Part shown: piece after piece, positions 49,301 through 55,708 of the stretch
How positions within the stretch are numbered: the stretch's first letter is position 1
Layout: each line of letters begins with the position of its first letter
Source: Roseivivax jejudonensis
GTDB taxonomy: Bacteria; Pseudomonadota; Alphaproteobacteria; Rhodobacterales; Rhodobacteraceae
Length of the DNA: 64,000 nt
Assembly (NCBI RefSeq): GCF_900172265.1
Contig: NZ_FWFK01000002.1
Coordinates: forward strand, 434,001 to 498,000
Direction of reading: 5' to 3'
Made by a program: the position numbers and the translations under genes
The notes under the pieces: generated by a model
Databases searched by the model: none
What the model was told of the DNA's origin: nothing
What the model saw: only the letters and a program-made list of their open reading frames with translations

Positions 49301-52300
49301 TCGCCGGGCCCGCTGACCGCGATATCGTTCGCGCCGATGCTGGACATCGCCACGCCCGAGGGATCGCTGTACTCCACGGTGACCGCGGCACTCGCGTCGC
49401 CCGCCTGCGGCGGCGAGACCGAGATCGACTCGACCGTCGGGCCGGTCGTGTCCGCCGGCGGCGGCGTGCCGCCCGCCTCGCGCACCACGATGGCGCTGAT
49501 CTTGGGATTGTCGCTGTCAGGCTGGCCGAGCGAGACGTCGAGCGTGCCATTCTCGCCGACGCTCACGGCATCGGTGGTGATCTTGTACGCCACGTCCGGA
49601 TCGCCTGTCTCTTCCAGGATATTCAGATCCTCGCGCACGGTTTCACCTTCGACGGAGACGTCGAAGATGCGCGGGGTATCGTCTTCGGTCAGGAAGATCT
49701 CGGCGAAGTGCAGTTCGACCACGTAGTCGGTGCCCGCGTCGAGGTTCGGGATCTGGTAGGAGAACTCGCCGTAGCGCTCGGTCTCGTAGACCGTCCCGTC
49801 ATAGACCGGCTGTTCGCCGTTGCCGCCGCTCCCGTCCGTGTATGTTTCGCCGCCGGTCGAGAACTCGTCCGCCTGGTAGGAGATCCCATCCTGCTCGAGA
49901 GCGTCGCCACCCGCGTTGATCGCGGTCACGACCTCGCCGGGGCCGGGATCGTAGGTGATGGCCATCTCGCCGTCGGCAACGGCCACATCGAAGTCCTCCG
50001 GCGCGGCGCCGTCCGTGAACGGCTCACCGGTCAGCGTCACCTCGCTGTCCGCCGATCCGTCGCCGGTGGTGTCGAGCCCGAGCACGGCGGAACCTGCCGT
50101 CACACTCGCGAGGCCCGCATCCGCGTCGACGTCCTCGACGAGAAGCGTGTCGTCGTCCTCGAAATCGGTGATCTCGTCGCCGTCGAGCTCTTCGCCCGTC
50201 CCGGTGATCGTGTCGGCGCCGCCGCCGCCGGTGAACGTGGTCGCGCCTGGTCCGGCCTCGAAGGTCGTGCCGGCGTCGCCGCCGGTGACGGCGATATCGT
50301 TGTCGTTGCCATCGAGGCTCAGGATCTCGATGTCGTTGGGAACGGTGACGTCCTGGTCACCCTCGTAAACCACTCGATCGAGGCCGGCCGTGCCGTCGTC
50401 CGACAGGTCCGGGTCGTCGGTCGTGACGGCGTTGTCGGGCTCACGCTCTGTGGTCGCGATCCGAAGATCGTCAAAATCCGCCTGGAACGGCGCGCCGCCG
50501 TTCGACGTGGCGATGATCCCGGCGGCAAGGCCGCTCTGCTGCCCGTTCACCTCGAGCGATCCGTCGATCGCCTGGGCGAGCGCGCTGCCCTCGGGAATCG
50601 TCACCGGCTCACCTTCGGTGAAGACCGTGGAGGGATCGTCTGTCGCCGGCACGCTGCCGGTGCCATAGGCCCAGGACGGCGTGACGGTGCCCTCCTGCTT
50701 GTCGATGGAGACGCGCAGCTGCACCCAATCCGCCTGGGTCGGATCGAGCAGAGCGTTGTCGGTGACCTGCGTACTGGTCGCGGCGCCGTCGCTTTCGATC
50801 ACGGTCTCGAAGATCGCGCTTTCGAAATCACCGCCATCGTTGCCGCGCCCGCCGAGCACCAGCTTGAGGTAGTCATCCTGGTTGCCCGCGCCGATCTGCA
50901 GACCGGCCGAGGGGAATCCGCCCTCGGACGTGGCGTCCGGGATCCAGTTGGTCATGCTCAGCGTGATGTCCGCGGTGCCGACGCTGTCGTCCAGCGTCAC
51001 GCCGGTCTGCATCGCCGCCTTGTTCTTGTTGGTGTCCTGGTAGGCGTCGCCCGGCGTCACCGACTTGATGGTGAAGACACCCCCGGCACCGCCGGCGATG
51101 ATGTTGTCGGCGTCATAGAGCCCGCCATCGATGAAGGCGTCCTCGCCGTTGGTCATCGCGCCGGTAAAGCCCGACCCGCCATAGGTGTTCGGCATCGTGC
51201 CGGATTCGAAGGGCAGAAACAGGCCCTCTCCGCCCGACAGCGTGTTGGCGGCGCCGGTCCCGTTCTCGGGGTCAAGCGCGAACCGATCGGCGGTGTTGTC
51301 GAGCCCGTCGTTGTCGCGGTCGGTCGACACGCCGCTGCCTTCGCCAGGTTCGAGAATGTTGATCTCGGAATTGTTGAGGTTGGCGACCCAGACGGAGCCG
51401 GCGAACGCCTCGCCGTCGCCCTGCGCGTCGATGCCGAGCGGACCGCCGCCGGCATTGAGGTCGATCACCTGCTTGCCCTCGGCCACCGTCTGGCCGTTGC
51501 CCCCGGTGGTGGTCTGGACCACGCCATCCTCGTCGCGCGGGATCACGTAGATGTCGCCGTTGTAGTCCGTGGCGAGAAGCGCGCCCTGGATCGATTCCTG
51601 AACGCCGTTGCCGTCATCCCAGGTCGTGCTCGCGGTGTATTCGGCCAGGCCATTGACCGAGCCCGAACCGGTGTCGAGCGCAGTGTCCTCGTAGCCGCCC
51701 TCCTGGTAGACGCCCTCCTCGGGGTTCGTCGTCGGCACGACGTCGGCGAAGTCCTCGGGAAGATCGCCGTCCCCGGCCTCCAGCCATTCGCTGTCATTCA
51801 CGCCCTGTTCGGGCGTCACCAACAGCCCGGCGTCCTCGCCCGCGGCGCGGATCGCGTTCGGATGCCCGCCGTAGCTGCCCTCGGTCACACGGTGCAGGTT
51901 GTCGTAGTTCTGCGGATCGTAGTCGTCGTCCTCGTGCGGCAGGGTCGTCGCAGTCTGGGACGGATCGTCCACGTGGGCGCCGGACTCGTCCACGGCCTGA
52001 CCACCCCAGCCGTTGTTGGCGCCGTTGTCGTAGGTGTAGAGGTGCCCGTCCTCGGTTTGCAGGATGTCGTAGGCGTTGCGATAGCCCGGCGAGAACACCT
52101 GTACGGGGCTGTCCTCGGTGAGCTTGGCCATGTTGAAGCCGTCGTTGCCGCCCCACGGACCATCGACATCTGTTCCGTCGGGATTCTCGTTCCCCGCCGT
52201 CCCGTCGTCGGGTCGGCTCGGGTCGTTCAGGGTCGGCAGATCGTAGACGAACGGGTTCGCGCCGTCGGCGTCCTTCACGCCCTCGCTCTGTTCGATCTGG

Positions 52301-52911
52301 TCGATCTGGTCGAGGTCCACCGAAAGGATCGCGCCGGAATACGCGTATTCGGGCAGACCGGCAAAGTTGTTGGAGGGCGCGCCGGCGTTCGTGTGCCCGC
52401 CCTGCGCGACATAGAGCGTGCTGCCGTCGTCAGACAGCTCGAGCCCGTTGGTGGAATGGTTCTCTTCCGAGCGCGGCAGACCGCGCACGATGTCCACCTT
52501 GTCCCAGGACCCGGTCGCGTCGTTGTAGGTCAGGCGCGAGATCACGCCGGAATTGGTGTCGAGGCCCTTGTCCTCGCCGCCGCCGCCAGCGCCGATGCGC
52601 GGATCAGACGACGACACGTAGATCACGGGGTCCTCGGCCGTGTCGCCCACAACAAGGCCCGTGACCTGCCGGCCCCCCACGTCGGACGCTTCGGTCCCGT
52701 CGTCGTTGTGATTGACGATGTTGTTGATGAGGTCGATCTGATCGGTGCTCGTCACGTCGAAGTCGCCGGAGTCGGTCTTCTCGACATCGAGCACTTTCAC
52801 CGATCCGGTTCTCTCGGCGACGTAAAGCCGCCCGTCGCTGTGCCACTGAAGCGCCGAGGCAAAGCCGTCATATCCATTCAGCGTGCTTTGATTAAAACTA
52901 ACGTCGACCAT
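43327..52911 (-). CDS. Giant modular RTX adhesin/enzyme with sugar-dehydrogenase-like propeller, malectin and cadherin-like domains
   Basis: 3,194 residues, very acidic, no N-terminal signal peptide. Modules by approximate residue: 1-540 PQQ-sugar-dehydrogenase-like propeller (WHSDGRLYVAERTGSVKV, ENHSTNGLELSDDGSTLYVAQGG, PGYRNAYDILQTEDGHLYTYDNG); about 534 a DRDNDGLDNTADRF calcium motif; 560-810 lectin/LamG-like region; 994-1144 and 1284-1460 two malectin-like domains (AINAGG..., ELHFAEIF / VLHYAEIF); 1150-1277 and 2040-2150 Ig-like strands; 1470-1800 and 2157-2480 a duplicated unnamed module; 1827-2005 carbohydrate-binding-like domain; 2484-2780 three cadherin-like repeats (DGDDLAY...); 2782-2880 a VCBS unit; 2887-3113 RTX repeats; 3113-3194 C-terminal secretion-type tail. 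Probably a Ca2+-folded surface or secreted carbohydrate-binding protein exported by type I secretion. Catalytic activity of the propeller is unproven. Confidence 0.9.
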   Translation of the reverse strand: MVDVSFNQSTLNGYDGFASALQWHSDGRLYVAERTGSVKVLDVEKTDSGDFDVTSTDQIDLINNIVNHNDDGTEASDVGGRQVTGLVVGDTAEDPVIYVSSSDPRIGAGGGGEDKGLDTNSGVISRLTYNDATGSWDKVDIVRGLPRSEENHSTNGLELSDDGSTLYVAQGGHTNAGAPSNNFAGLPEYAYSGAILSVDLDQIDQIEQSEGVKDADGANPFVYDLPTLNDPSRPDDGTAGNENPDGTDVDGPWGGNDGFNMAKLTEDSPVQVFSPGYRNAYDILQTEDGHLYTYDNGANNGWGGQAVDESGAHVDDPSQTATTLPHEDDDYDPQNYDNLHRVTEGSYGGHPNAIRAAGEDAGLLVTPEQGVNDSEWLEAGDGDLPEDFADVVPTTNPEEGVYQEGGYEDTALDTGSGSVNGLAEYTASTTWDDGNGVQESIQGALLATDYNGDIYVIPRDEDGVVQTTTGGNGQTVAEGKQVIDLNAGGGPLGIDAQGDGEAFAGSVWVANLNNSEINILEPGEGSGVSTDRDNDGLDNTADRFALDPENGTGAANTLSGGEGLFLPFESGTMPNTYGGSGFTGAMTNGEDAFIDGGLYDADNIIAGGAGGVFTIKSVTPGDAYQDTNKNKAAMQTGVTLDDSVGTADITLSMTNWIPDATSEGGFPSAGLQIGAGNQDDYLKLVLGGRGNDGGDFESAIFETVIESDGAATSTQVTDNALLDPTQADWVQLRVSIDKQEGTVTPSWAYGTGSVPATDDPSTVFTEGEPVTIPEGSALAQAIDGSLEVNGQQSGLAAGIIATSNGGAPFQADFDDLRIATTEREPDNAVTTDDPDLSDDGTAGLDRVVYEGDQDVTVPNDIEILSLDGNDNDIAVTGGDAGTTFEAGPGATTFTGGGGADTITGTGEELDGDEITDFEDDDTLLVEDVDADAGLASVTAGSAVLGLDTTGDGSADSEVTLTGEPFTDGAAPEDFDVAVADGEMAITYDPGPGEVVTAINAGGDALEQDGISYQADEFSTGGETYTDGSGGNGEQPVYDGTVYETERYGEFSYQIPNLDAGTDYVVELHFAEIFLTEDDTPRIFDVSVEGETVREDLNILEETGDPDVAYKITTDAVSVGENGTLDVSLGQPDSDNPKISAIVVREAGGTPPPADTTGPTVESISVSPPQAGDASAAVTVEYSDPSGVAMSSIGANDIAVSGPGDTGPVTVADSTASDDGTTLTVTYEVDNPDGGAWTDGSYSVEVLAGAVSDEAPAGNVNAAASQDFSVETTTPEPEPGQSEFVVGINAGGTEYVRAGDGAVFEADEAGDPHPFYVSGQDGDNAYSDTANPIEGTTDDPLYQTERYGDAGEIGDDDTGVFSYELKNPDNSDLADGTYEVVLHYAEIFDQPQQGNGLSGPGGREFDITINRETISNYDIWEEAGGGSTATQVSRTVEVTDGSVDVSFAEGDAENPKINAIELRRVNETPDEIGAVSLGITPDADDVQASNFGAGSFILENIGDKEVERVSLDVSGALYPDSVFDPFGIAGDDVGKELTINSAGGTGVEAPTTDSATTFDSDTATYVGAGGEDGFEGVILRFDDETDGGFEPGETVTFAADMDPNSIAGTDKEPLDSGSDPMWDIGGISGAELIGSEFTVTFADGTEATGQVHGTDTQAGSEGVATQVPQAKSVDLTVNGVEPGAAGEYGDDGVSIVVQGEAGTTARVVLSTGMIQPQENNLSGDSADQLGDQLAELQNAVFPANNAARFQTVDVELDGTPQDISEMFDIYDVPDYDIPGEGELPLALSAAVIDPENGDQVQGPVTEPVYLTHAEAPQEGAYRPNDDGDIVFEVEDAGASDQGGWSYVTENQPDGHEDFTGSGYYRWTGGDNFNDPGNSTLSYEFTPTEDGTYYVNLRGSRFEEDDPTESNDSFTRILQDGTPLQALDGYQGGQQHEPEYTGDASEGWLKTYQSGGSETDWLWANKNVDDVGIPVAYDLEAGTTYTFEMSGRSEGHEVDRVHIAKIDDPADPSAGETTNPVSPDENAPLSPQTPVEDTEAPTATIEEIAPVSTLADSQTVSVVYSDDVALDAASIGADDVTVTGPEGTVYNAVSVETTDLGNGDIAADYLFEAPAGGFPAGDYDVDLPAGAVTDAQTKPVAAASDSFTVAEPADDAAARIEVLTGSGIDSSSFSGNAFTITNESGSGQQIETVTLDLSSALLPDMVFDPEGNAGDTAGKAFTPDSGAAEVGLVTSGGAEGVPPFGAPTGNDGYETLQTTFDDFDTGESFGFSVDVDPASIEGGATTGFAGSVSGLELAGSEVTVTFSDGTTQTGELFADNTGTEGEPSQGGSEAVVGSAPLSAAPSISVPGRTADRDTDAEADTAIVPETEQVVQIDGGEALAGQTVRVLVVEGSVGTDGVEPPEQVFDALGEFGANMAETVTAYDVQLDAEGQGSVEVSLADSDDSDPSVGRNYVTAAAIDAGGEVTGLTAEPLALKVGEPENRAPEVDGDASDLSVTGDEDSPIAGTVVASDPDGDDLAYAVADGGAPENGSVAFGEDGSFTYTGDADFNGDDSFTVAVSDGEGGSDTAEVDVTVDAVNDDPVVDEAASDLSVSGDEDTAIGGDIVASDVDGDDLAYTLAGGGAPQNGSVEFGEDGSFTYTGDTDFNGEDGFTVAVNDGDGGSDTVDVDVTVDAVDDEPSNVDPVIDEAASDLSVSGDEDTAIGGDIVASDVDGEDLTYTVADGGSPENGAVTFADGTFTYTGDADFNGDDSFTVAVTDGEGGSDTAEVDVTVDAVNDPAQIGGDTSGSVTEDEAEVATGTLTVSDVDDPDTFTERSASQTSRSGFGTWTVTSGGAWSYMLDGSEPAVDALDEGDTLSDSFIVESVDGTEQTVSIEIEGVTDDEEPDRVLIGDDGDDELQGSSRNNRIEGSEGEDTLDGLGGNDGILGGPGDDVLSGGDGDDDLSSGAGNDTATGGAGDDSIGGGFGADSLSGNAGDDMIGGGLGDDTIDGGDGDDRMGGGDGDDKITGGPGDDTIGGSFGNDTIHGNGGDDSLGGGSGMDRLAGGDGDDSLGGGFGNDVVVGNAGDDFLAGGGRDDTIVGAHGSDRINGGEGSDFLTGGPGSDTFVWQDGPAGDTDVVTDFEVGEDTMLLVGVDNAPGTGLAGKVDALSIENVSDITFNGQQYSGAELEYQGQTIQLIGVSVSELGLDDFDFV

Positions 52912-53563
52912 GTGAAATATCCTTCACCGTCTATATTCCGGACACGGCGCAAAGGGGGCGCTGACCGCGCCCCGGGAACCGCTCCTTCGGATTTTCTCTA
53001 TAGCGCCTCTGCTCGGGGTGGCCTTTGGGCCGGCAGGCGCTGACTGGCTCACCCAAGGCCATTTAAACGCCCCAATTCAATACATTTTTCTTGGAAAAGA
53101 CGCATTCTCTCAGCGCCAGATGACATGAGAAAAATGTTTATTATCAAACCTCTAAAAGTAGAATGTCGCGACCGATTAATTTATGCTAATCCATACGCAG
53201 CCGATTATAGGCAATCGTGATAATACCAATAATTGCATAACTATATTGCCCTGACAACCTCAGGCGCGAAACGTGCCGCGCGGATAAAGAAATCGAATAG
53301 TTCCGATTCGGATGAACCCGCGCAATGTTGTTGTCTCCCCGTGAACAAAATGGGCCGAGCCGGTGTGACTTCGAAACAATGACCAGTGGCGCGCGCGCAG
53401 GAGCCGCGCTATCCGGGCGAGCATCGAAGCGGATGCGACACGCGGCGAAAGCGACAGCCCTCCTTTCGACACGCCCCCCCGCAACGACCGGCACGCCGGC
53501 GTCGGCCGTCCCGGCACGCCGCGCGGCACGTCCGGCCTGTTGCGCTTCAGCGCCGCCGCCAGC
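52912..53563. other. Long AT-rich intergenic region upstream of the giant RTX gene
   Basis: About 650 bp between the giant gene start and the HxlR gene stop. The segment about 53041-53310 is strikingly AT-rich compared with everything around it. It contains GGCAAT/ATTGCC arms at 53210-53215 and 53245-53250. It is likely the regulated promoter of the giant gene and a target for silencing or bending proteins, but no promoter hexamers were fixed. No gene was recognised here. Confidence 0.45.
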
Positions 53564-54262
53564 CTAGCCGGCCAGCTTCTGCTGCACCGCGAAGGGGCTG
53601 AGGCCGAGCCATGTCTGCATATCCCGCGCCAGTGCCGAATGGCCGGTCATCGTCATGGTGTCCGCTTCGACCGCACGGCCGACCGTGGTCAGCCCCATCC
53701 AGATCTGCGTCATGGTCCGAAGATCCGTGTGCACGAAGAGGTCGACATCAAAGCCCGGGTCGACATTGCACAAGTCGACGCTTCGGTCGGGCTGAACGAT
53801 CAGCCACCATCGGCGCTGCGCCGGGGGCAGTTCGGGATAGGTGAACTCGATCACCGTCTGACGGTCCGGGACCGGGTCCGTGTCCAGGTTGCGACGCATG
53901 TCCCACATCAGCAATTCGGGATCGAGGTTCTCCAGCGATGGTTCGGCTTCGACCCATTTCTGGCCCCACATCCCGATCGCTTCGATCACCGGCTGCAGGT
54001 CGCGGCCCGACGAGGTGAGCCGATAGGCCTCGACCTCGGGCGCCTCCCGCAACCGTTCGCGCTCCACGACGCCCTGCGCCTCCAGCTCGCGCAGGCGCTT
54101 GGACAGCAGTGCCGGCGACATGCGCGGCACGCCGCGGCGCAACTCGTTGAACCGGGTCGAGCCCGCGATCAACTCGCGCAGGAGCACGATCGTCCAGCGG
54201 GTGCACAGGATCTCCGAGGCCATGGCGACTGGACAGAACTGGCGATAGCTCGCGTTCGTCAT
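53564..54262 (-). CDS. HxlR-family winged-helix transcriptional regulator
   Basis: 232 residues. The N-terminal HxlR domain is clear: FCPVAMASEILCTRWTIVLLREL with a redox-capable Cys near residue 10, then FNELRRGVPRMSPALLSKRLRELEAQGVVER split over about 37-68 and SGRDLQPVIEAIGMWGQKW. The C-terminal half (about 110-232) is an SCP2-like or unassigned ligand domain ending TWLGLSPFAVQQKLAG. It diverges from the tautomerase/haemoglobin/cupin gene group and may regulate it. Confidence 0.88.
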   Translation of the reverse strand: MTNASYRQFCPVAMASEILCTRWTIVLLRELIAGSTRFNELRRGVPRMSPALLSKRLRELEAQGVVERERLREAPEVEAYRLTSSGRDLQPVIEAIGMWGQKWVEAEPSLENLDPELLMWDMRRNLDTDPVPDRQTVIEFTYPELPPAQRRWWLIVQPDRSVDLCNVDPGFDVDLFVHTDLRTMTQIWMGLTTVGRAVEADTMTMTGHSALARDMQTWLGLSPFAVQQKLAG

Positions 54263-54439
54263 CGATACCTCCCTTGTCTCGGGTGCCCCCGAGGGTGCCA
54301 CGCACGCGCCCCGCACGGCCAGTTCAGAAACTGTATCTGCGCGATTCAGACCGTGAACTGGCGCGCAGCGGGCCGCGATTGGCAGCCTGAGGCCACGCCG
54401 GAACGGACTGGCGCACCCTGCAAGCACGGAGGATCGGCC

Positions 54440-54661
54440 ATGCCACTCGTCGATATCGAACTGATAGAAGGTGTCTTCGACACCGACCAGAAGCGGCGCA
54501 TGCTCTCGGAGGTGACCGACGCCATGGTGCGCGTCGAGGGCGAAGCGCTGCGCGGCACGACCTGGGTCCGCATCCGCGAAATCGCCAGCGGCGAATGGGC
54601 CATCGGCGGCACCCCGATGACCGCCGCGGACATCAAGGCGGCGAAGTCGCAACCCGCCTGA
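54440..54661 (+). CDS. Tautomerase family protein (4-oxalocrotonate tautomerase-like)
   Basis: 73 residues, the size of a 4-oxalocrotonate-type tautomerase. The Pro directly after the initiator Met (MPLVDIELIEGVF) is the catalytic base. The rest (QKRRMLSEVTDAMVRVEG, TWVRIREIASGEWAIGG) fits the beta-alpha-beta fold. The ATG follows GGAGGATC; the long upstream in-frame extension is antisense to hxlR. Substrate unknown. Confidence 0.85.
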   Translation: MPLVDIELIEGVFDTDQKRRMLSEVTDAMVRVEGEALRGTTWVRIREIASGEWAIGGTPMTAADIKAAKSQPA

Positions 54662-54736
54662 TCCCAAGCGCTCTGCCGCGGTGCCCGTCATTGCGAGGTT
54701 TGCACCGCGGCCACCACAGGACAGGGAGGACCGACA

Positions 54737-55138
54737 ATGACGGACTCTGCAGCCCGCGGGCTCTCGAGGGTGACGCTCTATGAACGATTGGGCGGTGGCG
54801 CGGGTCTGCGCACGCTGGTCGATGGCATCGTCGCGGCGCACCTCGAGAATCCCACGATCCAGCACCGCTTCACGCCCTATCTCGACCGACCCGACCGCGT
54901 GGAGGAGATCAAGCGGCACACCTGCGCCTACTTCTCCGAAGGCAGCGGCGGCCCGGACACCTATCGCGGGCGCAGCATGACCGAGGCGCACCGCGGAATG
55001 CTCGTGACAGATGCCGAATACACGGCCGCAGCCGACGACATCATCGGCACGCTCGCCCGGCACGGCCACGACGCTGAGACGCGGGCGGAGGTCCGCGACA
55101 TCCTCGAAGCCATCCGGGGCGAGATCGTCGGCGTCTGA
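54737..55138 (+). CDS. Group I truncated haemoglobin
   Basis: 133 residues with 2-on-2 globin features: TLYERLGGGAGLRTLVDG at the N-terminus, HRFTPYLDRPDRVEEIKRH, an ACAYFSEG-type CD/E region (CAYFSEGSGGPDTYRGRSM) and MTEAHRGMLVTDAEYTA, in which the His is the likely haem-proximal ligand. Roles in NO detoxification or oxygen sensing are known in the family. It lies 75 bp after the tautomerase and 35 bp before a cupin gene, on the same strand. Confidence 0.88.
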   Translation: MTDSAARGLSRVTLYERLGGGAGLRTLVDGIVAAHLENPTIQHRFTPYLDRPDRVEEIKRHTCAYFSEGSGGPDTYRGRSMTEAHRGMLVTDAEYTAAADDIIGTLARHGHDAETRAEVRDILEAIRGEIVGV

Positions 55139-55173
55139 CGCGCCGCGACACCATCAGCGAAAGGAGATCGACC

Positions 55174-55539
55174 ATGATCGACGGCATCGAAACCAGACGG
55201 TTCGAGACGCCCGACGAGGCTCTCGACATGAAGGAGCATGGCGGCATCGACATCGTGCGCACATCGGCCGGGTCGACCGGAATGTACGCAAAGTTCGAGC
55301 CCGGCTGGACATGGGAGCGGGACGAGAAACCGCTTCTGGGGTCGCCCGATACCTGCCCGATGCACCATACCGGCTATTGCCTGTCCGGCACGCTGGTCGT
55401 GCGCATGGTGGCGACCGGGCACGAGGCGATCATTCGGCACGGCGACTTCTTCGAGATCCCGCCGGGCCATGACGCCCATGTCGACGGAACCGAACGGGTC
55501 GAGCTGATCCTCTTCGAACCCGCGGCACACGCGCACTGA
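55174..55539 (+). CDS. Cupin domain-containing protein
   Basis: 121-residue single-domain cupin. The two motifs are recognisable: CPMHHTGYCLSGTLVVRM (two metal-type His) and GDFFEIPPGHDAHVDGTERV (third His). The N-terminal ETRRFETPDEALDMKEHG is family-specific. Possibly a small dioxygenase or sensor; no substrate can be assigned. ATG has an AAAGGAG site. Last gene of the tautomerase-haemoglobin-cupin set. Confidence 0.85.
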   Translation: MIDGIETRRFETPDEALDMKEHGGIDIVRTSAGSTGMYAKFEPGWTWERDEKPLLGSPDTCPMHHTGYCLSGTLVVRMVATGHEAIIRHGDFFEIPPGHDAHVDGTERVELILFEPAAHAH

Positions 55540-55664
55540 ACCGCAATAGTCCGATCCGGCGCGGACGCCGCGCTGGATCGCGAACAGTTCAAGCGTGTCC
55601 CGGCAGGATCTCAAACGCGCCTGCCCGACCGCTTCGCGTCCGTGCATTCCCGCGCACCGCGAAG

Positions 55665-55694
55665 CGACCCTCCGCAGTCTCCTGCGGAGGGTCG
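55665..55694. terminator. Bidirectional hairpin between convergent cupin and GMC genes
   Basis: A 13-bp perfect stem, CGACCCTCCGCAG (55665-55677) with CTGCGGAGGGTCG (55682-55694), and a 4-base loop. It lies between two convergent stops at 55539 and 55709, so it can terminate both. No T-run on either side. Confidence 0.7.
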
Positions 55695-55708
55695 GATTGG
55701 CGCAGGGA

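Noticed and set aside
43663-53043. Rightward open frame of 3,126 codons opposite the giant RTX gene
   Set aside because: It is in codon register with the sense gene and its openness follows from absence of TTA/CTA/TCA codons. Its translation is Val/Gly/Arg-rich without recognisable domains, whereas the leftward protein has clear families and a terminator.
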